The notes beneath the pieces are model-generated. The model was not told the DNA's origin. It was given only the letters and a program-made list of their open reading frames with translations, and ran no database searches. The position numbers were made by a program, and so were the translations under genes. Positions 50,101-59,760 of a stretch of DNA of 64,000 nucleotides are shown in pieces. The number at the start of each line of letters is the position of its first letter. Positions within the stretch are counted from its first letter, which is position 1. This stretch comes from Strigamia acuminata. Lineage: Eukaryota > Arthropoda > Chilopoda > Geophilomorpha > Linotaeniidae. The stretch lies in contig OX442317.1 in assembly GCA_949358305.1 (NCBI GenBank), positions 3,848,186-3,912,185 of the forward strand. The letters are read 5' to 3'.

Positions 50101-52165
50101 CCGTTTTAGCAACGCCGTGTTTCAGCTGCTTAGATTCAGCTAGGTTAGGTTAGTTTAGGTCAGGTTAGGTTAGGTTAGGTTAGTTTAGATCAGGTTTGGT
50201 TAGTTTGGTTAGGTTAGGTCAGGTTAGTTTAGGTTTAATTTGGTTAAAAAACGGCGTCACTAAAACGGGCGTCGCTAAAATGAAGTACATTCCTCCAGTT
50301 ATATGAATGTACTTCAATATAGCGACGCCCGTTTTAGCGACGGAGAGCCGTATCTTGACTTCGAAAGAGCCGCAGGTTGCCGACCCCTGCCCTAGTGAGA
50401 TCTCATTTTAATTAGAAATTGTTTTAATTTTCTTAAATTATTTTATTTTGCCCAAGTTCCAAATGTATTATTTTATTTTATTTATTTTCACCATTTATCT
50501 TTAATTTAGCCTGGTTTTGCTCACCCTTCCCAGACATTCATGAGAATTTTGCCATAAATTGATGCATTCGCGCTTTGATAATTGGAATATTTCCCTCTGA
50601 CCACCTGTTTTTGACCAATTCCCCTTGGAGAATAAACTGGTCTGGAACATGTGATCAGAGGTGACTTGTTTAACCCAATCACTAAAAATAGGGGGAATAA
50701 TTTTCGCCTTTGACACAGTCACATCTCCTGTCTCAACTAGGGAATTTCAAAGTGTGATTTATGGTGCGTCGCAAAGTACATGGCCATTGTGCAGCCCGAA
50801 TTCTCATGGTTGGCTATCTAACCAGCTGTCTTATCATTTGCCCATATTTTGCGTACATTTTACTGGAAAAACATCGTATTCGAAGGTCTTAATTCGTCGA
50901 TACTTATTAGCCACGACTGTGACTTCCTCCTCATTCTAGACATTTTGAATTTGCATGCTATTCACATTGTGTATTCATTTCAATCTCAACGGTTTGAAGA
51001 CGCTGTTCGCGGTTCGGCACCTGTCTGCGCGTTCACCCAACGTTTGCGCGTACTCAGAAGAAGAAATATTTTCATCGTAAGAGCGCCTAGCGAGTGACGA
51101 CATTTTCCCTTAGTGAAGAGCGGTATTACGATCTCAATACGAATACCATTGTTCACATACTGCGCGGCGGCCGGGCTGATATCCTGCACCCATAAAATTT
51201 AGATTTCACGAACAGACGCTGTCTTTACAAAGCTACCCCCATGGTGACGTATTAAGAGTTGCGGCGCCTGTGGACCCACAATTTTCTGGTTATTACAATC
51301 CCTGGAAACCCAAAACTTTCCGAAACCATTGTTTAAAGTCGAATACGAACTGACAACTTCCATCAGCTTTTTAAATTCTGTAACTATTTTTCTTACGTTT
51401 ACAGCGCCATTTGGAGACATTGCAGTGCGCCCATGTGGTAATCTGGCCGGTGGTAGATGAACTGACAACTCGAGTGAACCCGTACCCAGTACCTCCTTCC
51501 TGTCTATTGGAAATCAAACGATTACATACTGGATGCTTCTTCGGGAGTTGGCGTGTAAGCTGAACTTACCAACTGTAAATTGCCGACAAGTTGTTTCGGT
51601 GATGTAACGAACATTCGATTTCAACTCATTTGGTTCAATGGGGTTCTAGATCATACCATTAGCTGCGTTCAAACTTTCTGTTTATCGGTTTCAGATTATT
51701 ACCGGCTTTAAGGAGATATTCTTCACAAACAGCAGCGGGTCCATTTTCTCATAGAATTCATCCAAGTTGCCCGTTGGTTTGTTGGCCAAAAGTTGCTTCA
51801 ATTGGTTGTAAGAAAAAGCAGATCCGCATATATCATGGTCGTGACAAAACTGTCGACTTTGATCAGTATCCGAACCACAAATAAAAATGCTCGGCAAAGG
51901 CACCGCTTCGGTGTCGACATTCGTCACTTGGACCCCCAATTTCCAGCTGAAGTAGCGAGCGATCAGAATGCCAGATTGGTAGAAGCAGAGTGCAGTGACG
52001 GCCAACGTAAGCACGAGCCAAATCGAGCCAGCAACCAACGACGTAGACGAATCGAAAAAAGGAAATATATCTTTCATCACCAGCCTAGCGTTTACAACGT
52101 CGTCTTTGACCACTCGGCCAACTAGTCGTTTTATTCGACGCTTTTGCAATCCACAACCCAACATT
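47111..52165 (-). CDS. ppk-like: Pickpocket-like gene unit 3: two fused DEG/ENaC domains
   Basis: It starts MLGCGLQKRRIKRLVGRVVK (52165). The first exon carries the shared membrane segment and VTNVDTEAVPLPSIFICGSD. The exon near 51.4 kb has an altered loop, LPPARLPHGRTAMSPNGAVN, two residues longer than in units 1 and 2. Fusion exon 48289-49123 keeps GGNLGLYLGLSVLSMVDLLI joined to SFIWFVILAVGVTICGFQAV. Here the linker has one methionine (ISEMGKS). The domain-2 exon near 47.95 kb reads ATQQVSRICPCCEYR. The C-terminus diverges: the pore helix ends SVLTLMQITDAVSKK and then YASICENLAI, with the stop at 47111. This is the most diverged unit. Introns hold the CTCGAG MITE and, between 49.9 and 51.2 kb, a hAT MITE and unrecognised DNA. 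Confidence 0.82.
49150..49584. mobile_element. CTCGAG MITE, copy 2
   Basis: This is nearly identical along its length to the copy at 19844-20276, with the same TATACTCGAGTTGCACTCAA ends and the shared interior CTAGGCAATCGATT. It lies in an intron of channel unit 3, where the other units have no insertion. The high identity of the copies suggests recent activity. Confidence 0.82.
49996..50389. mobile_element. hAT-type MITE with 8-bp target duplication and TTAGG-rich core
   Basis: Ends CAGGGGTCGGCATAC and GTTGCCGACCCCTG are hAT-like. They are flanked by a perfect 8-base direct repeat CCCTAGTG (49988-49995 and 50390-50397). Inside is a second inverted pair, TTTAGCGACGCCCGTTTTAG against its complement (about 50093-50275), which encloses the TTAGG repeat. 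It is a nested structure in an intron of channel unit 3. Confidence 0.85.
50140..50240. repeat. Degenerate interstitial TTAGG/TCAGG repeat
   Basis: GGTTAGGTTAGGTTAGGTTA and variants with TTTAGG, TCAGG and TTTGG repeat over about 100 bases. TTAGG is the ancestral insect telomere unit and TCAGG its variant in some beetles. Here it is internal to a transposable element, so it is not a telomere. Confidence 0.75.
50400..51195. other. Unrecognised intronic insert in unit 3
   Basis: This stretch is absent from the matching introns of units 1, 2 and 4. The minus strand has an open frame at 50501-50722 with IIPPIFSDWVKQVTSDHM and another at 50986-51189 with VNNGIRIEIVIPLFTKGKCR. These look like eroded transposon coding sequence, but I do not recognise the family. 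Confidence 0.35.
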
Positions 52166-52315
52166 TTCAAACTGAAAGTCAAATTCAATTTAAAAAGAAA
52201 GAAATCTTACTCGTTAAAATTAAAAAACATCAACCAGCCCTCGAACTTACCTCAGATAATCCCCACGCACTGTGTGTTAGCAATTGTGTTTTCACAACCT
52301 TTGAATCCACCAACT

Positions 52316-52970
52316 ACTAGAATTTAATTAAATATAGTGGTTTTAGGATGTCATTGCCTCGCCTTAATTAAATTTTGAGTCTTACGAAATGACAAACGGG
52401 GCCTAACTTGTAGACAAAATCAATGAAAACATTAATAAAACTTATGGAAAAGTGATACTAGTATAAATTAAGTATAGTGGTTTTAGGATGTCATTGCCTC
52501 GCTTTAATTGAATTTTTGGTCTGACGAAATGACAAACGGGGCGTAACTTTCAATGAAAATATTAATAATAATTATGGAAAAGGTTTGCTCTCTTAAAAAC
52601 AACGTCAAATTTTTCAACTAACTACTTAGTAATCGATTCCTAACTGTATTAAGAAGATTAAATAAACTTATCTCCTACACTTACAAGATTAACAACAATC
52701 GACAATCCATGAACTGATCTGTTCATCGATTCTCGACTGTTGTTAATCTTGTAAGTGTTTTCTCTGTGACGTTGTTTTTAAGAGAGAAAACCTTTTCCGT
52801 AAGTATTATTAATATTTTCATTAATTTTATTTACAAGTTACGCCCCGCTTGTCATTTCGGAACACCCAAAATTCAATTAAAGCGAGGCAGTAACATCCTA
52901 AAACCACTATATTTAATTTATATCCGAAAGAGTACAGTCAACAAATACATCACAGAATTGACATTGCATT
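52316..52970. repeat. Channel upstream block, direct and inverted copies (large palindrome)
   Basis: One copy (52316-52460) is followed by a second direct copy (about 52461-52712), then an inverted copy (about 52722-52970). The last two form a palindrome with arms of about 250 bases centred near 52717. Shared landmarks are ATAGTGGTTTTAGGATGTCA, AATGACAAACGGGGC and TTAACAACAATCGACAATCC. Single copies lie at 45398, 54558 (inverted) and 58970. Confidence 0.8.
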
Positions 52971-53068
52971 ATTAAAATTGAATTGTTCATGCATTTCGAG
53001 TACTAATAACCAGGGACTAAAAATTATACAAGCAAAAAGAAAATCAAATATCGAAATTAGACTCAAAA

Positions 53069-53506
53069 TGAACGTCAGAAAACTACTACAACCTATAGAC
53101 ATAATCCTTCCAGCATTAAAAAAAATGGCTGCAATAGGTAAGCACACTAAAACACGTTCAATGTTTGCATTTATTCCTAATCGATTCAATGCAGAAGATA
53201 CCACACACAATAGTTCAGTCAGTTCATTGTTCAGCCCTGCCAAAATCAATTTAGTAAGTTAAGTTTGCAATTTTCCCTAGACGAGTGATTTATCAGTTAA
53301 TTTTTCACAAATACAGCACGATTATTTGACGGCACTCTCACAGATATTATGCGTGCATGCAATCAATCCAAGATTACGAGCGATCAGTGCGAAGCAGTTA
53401 CGCAGCACTTTCAAACTTGATGGCAAAGGAAATGTTTTTGTGCTCGGTCAAAATTGGTTATCGTTTGGACCTCACTACCGCAGTACAATCAAACAAAATG
53501 TACTTG
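53069..53506 (+). pseudogene. Plus-strand importin-beta-like N-terminal fragment (three exons)
   Basis: Three exons in family order lie on the plus strand. The first is MNVRKLLQPIDIILPALKKM, ending at a GTAAGC donor (53138). A short second exon reads EDTTHNSSVSSLFSPAKINL between AG and GTAAGT. The third is HDYLTALSQILCVHA, then NPRLRAISAKQLRSTF and YRSTIKQN at a GT donor. The third exon matches the array exon EYLEELSKIMHETLNNTRIR and ends at the same position. No fourth exon (QWPEL block) follows, so this is a truncated, inverted relic. It is the only importin-like piece on this strand and is not a copy of gene E. Confidence 0.65.
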
Positions 53507-53690
53507 CTAAATACTTTGCAAAATCCTTTTTAAACTGGACAAATATTCCAATAAAACGAATACAAATTTACAACCTATACTCCAAACCGGTACAACGTTG
53601 TACTATTCATTGAGCCGGATTACGCCTAACTGTGGAGTGTGCTCTGCTATGCAGAAAAGTAGTGCTTTTTATTTTCAATGAATTTAACTA

Positions 53691-53828
53691 GCTGCATTCA
53701 AAAATTAAAATAACAATTTTAGTTTAAGCGTATTTTAAATTTTAATATGAGTTTAAACAGGAAATAATGTTATTTTTGGTTTAAAATTGAAGTAAAACAC
53801 AAAATATTTTAGTTTTTGAATGCAGCTA
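53691..53828. mobile_element. Short MITE with GCTGCATTCAAAAA ends
   Basis: TAGCTGCATTCAAAAATTAA at the left is mirrored by TTTTTGAATGCAGCTA at the right, about 138 bases in all, AT-rich inside and without coding content. It lies between the importin relic and the LTR-like copy 3. Confidence 0.7.
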
Positions 53829-53938
53829 CTGTAAAAAGTGATTAGGATGATATATGTTATTTATTTGATAATAATTTTTTTATTTTATTTGCTAACTAAG
53901 ATTTTTACCCTTTTAATCAATCAAACAAAGGTTTAGTT

Positions 53939-54557
53939 TGTGACTGATATGGTCTTCGCCAGTGCAATCAGGGGACTGAAGACACAGGTTTGGGACGCAT
54001 ACTCACGTAAATAACGGAAACTCCCTAATATTGGTTGGTTGGCCTTTATTAGTGTTGTCTAGGGGTATGGGGAATCCCGTTACCCGTTGCGGGGGGGGGC
54101 CACAAAAGCATGCCGGACCGGCAACCGACCCGTCACACACTGGGCGTGAGCCCAATGGGTGACGTAGTCGGTTCGACTAAACATTCGTGTCGTACTTACC
54201 TACGACCCGCGCGTCCACTCATGGAGGCTGCGCTATGGAATCCGCCATAGCACTGAGTATCTACGTGGTGAATGGTGAGGAGTACAGAGTCCACAACCCA
54301 GGACACATCTTGTCCCTTCGATGATGAATACCTTCTCCTCTCGTACTGCTAAGCACACGACCGTCTCAGTCAGTGCCCAACACACTTCTCTCTATATTCT
54401 ACTTACCTTGCTTCTCTCTCTTCTCTTCTCTCCTCACCACACCACTTCACCCCCTCCTCCCCCAGGCTGGGTCAATCACCCACAGAGAGGATGACCTTTG
54501 GGCCGTACGGTGGTGTGTGGCAGTGCCACAGGTCACCAAGGTCGCCAAGCGGTCACA
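53939..54557 (+). mobile_element. Solo LTR-like repeat, copy 3 (most complete)
   Basis: It starts TGTGACTGATATGGTC and ends GCCAAGCGGTCACA, with the TGTGAC/GTCACA inverted tips intact. It shares CTCCCTAATATTG, GGTTGGCCTTTATTA and GGGGTATGGGGAATCCCGTT with copies 1 and 2. The right edge abuts an inverted copy of the channel upstream block. There is no target duplication, which suggests later rearrangement. Confidence 0.65.
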
Positions 54558-55063
54558 GATGAACAGATCAGTTCATGGATTGTCGATTGTTGTTAATCTT
54601 GTAAGTGTAGGAGATAAGTTTATTTAATCTTCTTAATAGAGTTAGGAATCGATTACTAAGTAGTTAGTTGAAAAATTTGACGTTGTTTTTAAGAGAGCAA
54701 ACCTTTTCCATAATTATTATTAATATTTTCATTGAAAGTTACGCCCCGTTTGTCATTTCGTCAGACCCAAAATTCAATTAAAGCGAGGCAATGACATCCT
54801 AAAACCACTATATTTAATTTATATCCGAAAAAATACAGTCAACAAATTCATCACAGATTTGACATTGCATTATTAAAATTACATTGTTCATGCATTTCGA
54901 ATACTAATAGCCAGGGTGGCCAAGCGGTCACAAGAATACTAATAGCCAGGGTGGCCAAGCGGTCACAAGTTTTTTATTGGTTGTTTTGCCTACAATTCTA
55001 GTGTTATGGGCTACTTTTTTGTGCTACTACACCTGGCATTTTTCACAGCCGCTTAATTTGATT
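54558..55063. other. Inverted channel upstream block and repeated CCAAGCGGTCACA tails
   Basis: 54558-54905 is an inverted copy of the upstream block. At 54910-54970 the phrase AGGGTGGCCAAGCGGTCACA occurs twice in 36 bases, echoing the end of the LTR-like repeat. The rest is AT-rich and without genes. Confidence 0.6.
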
Positions 55064-55353
55064 TGATTTAGCTTTATTAAGAAATTATTTGAGTTAAACA
55101 GCAGCAGCATTTCTAATCTGAGTGCTATTAAAAGTTTCGTACATTATCTTAGACAATTCCTCCAAATATTCTTGCTACATCAAACCAATTGACAATAAAT
55201 CACTCCGTTTTTATTTCAAATCCAATCAGTCACACATACCAGACTCGTTTCACAAAAATCTCGCAGAATTTTTCTGGTTGCGTTTAATTCTTCCCTGGTC
55301 GTCGACGACAAAGTCTTATCCAAAGCAGAAATTATATTGGATTGTGAGATCAT
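55064..55353 (-). pseudogene. Copy of importin E exons 1-2, downstream of unit 4
   Basis: The segment aligns along its length with 34220-34508: exon 1 with the start ATGATCTCACAATCC, the intron, and most of exon 2. Shared stretches include ATTTGGAGGAATTGTCTAAG. Exon 2 has acquired changes and no further exons follow. It is an inactive relic carried along when the channel unit was duplicated. Confidence 0.8.
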
Positions 55354-55538
55354 TGTTATTTATTATCTAAGTGCAATTTTAAATTTCAGATTTATTACCA
55401 CTCGACAATTTTTATGTGAAATAAGAATACAACAACAACAAATAGTGTTACATACAATATAATAGAGACGACGCGGTCGTGTTTGATTTGATTATTGCAA
55501 GTGCAAAGCACAAAAACTTGACTGTAGGTGCCAGTTTT

Positions 55539-58500
55539 TCACTTGAATCTGCCCGACTTCTTAATTGCAGCATCTGTGAATTGCATTAAGGTGAGCACCG
55601 ATAAACCCAACACACTACTCAAAGTGGACCCAATGTTTGAAAATAAATTGACCAAAGTAAAAGCCAAATTCTCAATTAGAATTTCCCTCAAATTATTAAC
55701 GTAGTAGATTATAATCATAGTCCCACCGACTAGAGTTTGGTCCATTTCAGTAAAAACAACAGGAAAATATGCCGTTTCGTTGCATTTGGGTAAACAAGCG
55801 CATTGTTTGACCGCATCAGTAGCCGCGTAAGCTCGAATGTATGCAGAACGGGTTTGTTTCGCTGTAACGGACGAATTGCAGCGGTCAAGACCATCGACGC
55901 TCCCAAACGGCAAACTAGATGAATTCGAAACGCAATTAATTCATTTATCAACTAGCTGGACTCGTTTGTTCTACCTGCAAGTAATGTTTTCTTGGAATAA
56001 GCGTAGTTTGCATTTGTCTTCGCAAAGCGTGCTCTCTTCCCACGACCCACATGGTCTTCTTTTTAAGTTCAACTTGATAATCTGTCACGAGTCAAAAACA
56101 AACTCCATGTAATTTCCACGCAACTAAACCGGTTCATTTATGTAATCACCGTTTGCCGTTGAATAGATATTCTAGTCGTCTTTCCACAATACACCGAAAT
56201 ATCTTTTTTCAAATCAAAGAATTCTCCATCCGGAATTAAAAATATCTTATATTCGCATATTGGGCAGGTGCGATGAGCTTGTTGAGTCAAAATAACATGC
56301 ACCGTTCTGATACCCAAGAATTTTCCAAAATCTGTGTCAGTATTAATTAAATTATAAACGAATAAAAAATTGAGTGGTGTACTAAGTAAAGTATCACAAT
56401 AAATACTATCTTTAGTGCAAGCAAACATATACGCTACATGTGGTGCCGTCCCTCAGATTTTCTGTACTGCTTCCACTTTGTAAGGTACAACCTTGCACCT
56501 CAAAACACCTGAATTTACAAAGCTAAAGTTGGAAATACATTTGCCCTAATTAGAGACCAGTGCTCAGAAAGGTTCATAGCAAAGAATGTCCACTTTCTTT
56601 TGGTGTAAAAACCATTGAAATCTTTGGTAAAAAATTGGGATTTGTTCTATCTGTAATTTGGGCGAATCTGAATGTGGAACCAACTTCAGCCTGGTTACCT
56701 CTATGCATTTTTGCACATTGTCCGATAAACGTTGAATAATTGTTCTGCAACGCCGAGTCTTCATGCGTTCTTCCCGTCGCTTTCTGAGTAGATGAGAATT
56801 AAATAAGAATTGGTTATCACAGTTATTTAATAGGCAAGAGAATTTACTTCCATTGTTGGAATCATTATTGAGTTAATAATAGTCGTTTCCAAGCTCATGG
56901 CGCTCCAAATATCGTCAGCCGAGTGATCAGGATGATCCAGATAATCGTAGAAATCCAACGATTGGCATTTATCGACAACGGGAAGATTTTTCATACCCTT
57001 AGAGAGTTTTTTACGTGTCGATACTCGAAATTTATCCGGTTCAGTACATATGACCGCATCCGGTAAAGCCACTTCCGCATCTTGAACAATTTCTAAACTC
57101 GTATAAATCGGTTGCGACAAGCAGTAATTCACTATTTCCACTGCTTGAAAGCCACAAATTGTGACTCCGATTGCGAGAATGACAAACCAAATTAAACTCT
57201 TTGTCTTGTTTTGTCGTTGCAAAATGTAATCAAGGCCAATAACGGGAAAAGTCGGTGCAGATTTTTCCTTTACCGAAATGTATTGGTTTCTAATTAAACG
57301 GTACAAGCGATTACCATTCGCCTTTCGTTTCGCACAAAAAAGTGCCTTGAAAGCGATCAGTAAGTCTACCATAGACAGAACTGATAGGCCCAAATACAGA
57401 CCCAAATTGCCTCCGATATCGCAAATCAATGAAATGAATGTAATCATATAATATTCTTTGACAGTGCGAACAAATGAAGTCTGAGGTCTGATGACGACTT
57501 GCTCGGAATAAACATCGTCGTCCATTAAAACGAAAGGAAAGTATTCAACATCGTCACAGATCCTCGTGCAGTCGCATCTGTCGACGAAGATTGTGGAGAA
57601 CTTTCGTATAAAATCAACAACGGTATCGCTCGAATTGCACCGTGGTTTGTCAATACTAGCGGCAACATTCTTAAAACCAATTCTGAAACATTATAGTAAA
57701 AATTAAAACTAACCCTAAAACTGGCTATTAACAAACAACATACGTGCAAGTAGATTTTCTTAAAAGTGCCGAAAGCCTTTTTTCAAAACAGTTTACTTCA
57801 CATTTTGTAAATTCCTCAGCCGTAATACATGGTTTGGTCGGACTGTTGATGTTTTCGTACTTCGCAAATAAAATTGTCAACTCTTTTTGCCAAAAATCAC
57901 GCCAAAACTCTTAAATTCTTACTTTAGACATCGTAAACAGAAATTCGACTTTGAAACCATTAAGCATGTACGTCATGTCGGTCAACATCCAAAACATACG
58001 GTCGTTGGCTAATATGCTCATCTAGAAAATTAAATACCAATTTTTACTTCTATTAGCTTTGTAAATTCTTTTTGGTAACTATTTTTCGTACGAGTACAGC
58101 GCCGTTTGGAACGCATCCACCTGGTAATCTGGCCGGTGGAAGATGAACTGACAACTCGAGTGAACCAGTATCCAAAACCTCCTTCCGGTCTGCAAGAAAT
58201 AACGAATGGGAGTCGCTGCCGTGCTTTGTGTTGGGTTGAACTTACCAATCACGAATTGCCGACATGTTGTTTCGGTGATGTAACGAATTTTCGACTTCAA
58301 TTCAGTTGGTTCAATGGGATTCTATTTGCAGATCAAACAGCAAAAAAATTTCAAACCTTCTGCATTAATGTTTCAAATGATTACCGGCTTTAATGAGATA
58401 TTCTTCACAAACAGCAGCGGGTCCATTTTCTCGTAGAATTCATCCAAGTTGCCCGTTGGTTTGTTGATCAAAAATTCCTTCAATCGGTTAGCACAAAACC

Positions 58501-58846
58501 TAGGTCCGCAGACATCATTGTCGTGACAAAACTGTCGACCTTGATCAGTATCCGAACCACAAATAAAAATACTCGGCAAAGGCACCGCTTCGGTGTCGAC
58601 ATTCGTCACTTGGACCCCCAATTTCCAGCTGAAGTAGCGAGCGATCAGAATGCCCGATTGGTAGAAGCAGAGTGCAGTGACGGCCAACGTGAGCACGAGC
58701 CAAATCGAGCCAGCAACCAACGACGTAGACGAATCGAAAAAAGGAAATATATTTTTCATCACCAGTCTAGCGTTTACGACGTCGTCTTTGACCACTCGGC
58801 CAACTAGTCGCTTCATTCGACGCTCTTGCAATTCACAACTCAACAT
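55539..58846 (-). CDS. ppk-like: Pickpocket-like gene unit 4: two fused DEG/ENaC domains
   Basis: This is very close to unit 1: the exon 2-3 region (58079-58300) translates identically to 37446-37667 in all frames listed. It starts MLSCELQERR (58846). Fusion exon 56848-57682 has DIGGNLGLYLGLSVLSMVDL, the methionine-free linker KRKANGNRLYRLIRNQYISV and SLIWFVILAIGVTICGFQAV. The domain-2 exons HRTCPICEYK and IFLIPDGEFFDLKKDIS are joined in one frame without the intron found between them elsewhere. The end matches unit 1, with the stop at 55539. The leader donor is altered (ATCTGGGTTGC instead of ATCTGAGGTAAGT), so its 5' end may be processed differently. The coding frame looks intact. Confidence 0.85.
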
Positions 58847-58969
58847 TTTCAAACTGAAAGTCAAATTCAATTTCAAAAGAAAGAAAACGAGTCGCAACCC
58901 AGATAATCCCCACGCAATGTGTTGGCAATTGTGTTTTCACAACATTTGTATCCACCAACTACTAGAATT

Positions 58970-59375
58970 TAATTAAATATAGTGGTTTTAGGATGTTATT
59001 GCCTCGCCTTAATTGAATTTTGGGTCTTACGTAATGACAAACGGGGCGTAACTTTCAATGAAAATATTAATAATAATTATGGGGAAGGTTTGCTCTTTTA
59101 AAAATATGTCAATTTTTTGCTCCCTTAAAAACAACGTCAAATTTTTCAACTAACCACTTAGTAATCGATTCCTAACTCTATTAAGAAGATTAAATAAACT
59201 TATCTCCTACACAGAGAAAACACTTTATTACAAGATTAACAACAATCGACAATCCATGAACAGATCAAAAAATCCTGACTTCGGAAGAATACAGCCAACA
59301 AATACAACAGAGAATTGACATTGCATTATTAAAATTGCATCGTTCATGTATTTCGAAGAGTAATTGTAGTGTTGT
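58970..59375. repeat. Channel upstream block, unit 4 copy
   Basis: This is a direct copy of the block that precedes units 2 and 3, with ATAGTGGTTTTAGGATGTTA, AATGACAAACGGGGCGTAAC and ACAAGATTAACAACAATCGA. It is absent before unit 1, where sequence diverges after CCACCAAC/CACCCAAC. Its position upstream of three channel units makes it a candidate promoter-distal region, or simply part of the duplicated unit. Confidence 0.7.
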
Positions 59376-59760
59376 TGTTAAATAAAGAGTCTTGGTTAAA
59401 TACTCGTCTTTACTGTTGATTATAAACATATGTTACATCGGCAAAGGTCGTACATTAATGAGTAATGATTTGTCATCTGAAAATTATATATACCGGTAAG
59501 TGTGATATACAATAATTAACACCATAGGGCATTGTTAATATTACATCATTATGTCGTGGGTCTAAACACCAGAATTTTATGCTATACAATAAAAATAACA
59601 ATTTGTGTACCAGAGCAAATACCCAAAACTTACAAATCGAAATTTGTATGTGAAATAAGAATAGAACAACAACAAATAGTGTTGCACAATATAATAGAGA
59701 CACGCAGTCGTGTTTCATTTGATTATTGCAAGTACAAACTTGACTGTAGATGCCAGTTTC
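59376..59760. other. Intergenic between units 4 and 5
   Basis: AT-rich DNA with AAATAAAGAGTCTTGGTTAA near 59390, resembling an LTR poly(A) region. A scrap of the importin E 5' flank (GAAATAAGAATAGAACAACA) lies near 59655. No gene is seen. Confidence 0.5.

Noticed and set aside
50140-50240. Telomere end
   Set aside because: The repeat is degenerate, about 100 bases, and enclosed by a hAT MITE with its own target duplication.
54910-54970. tRNA-like A-box phrase TGGCCAAGCGGT, occurring twice
   Set aside because: There is no cloverleaf or B-box at the right distance; the phrase is the tail of the LTR-like repeat.
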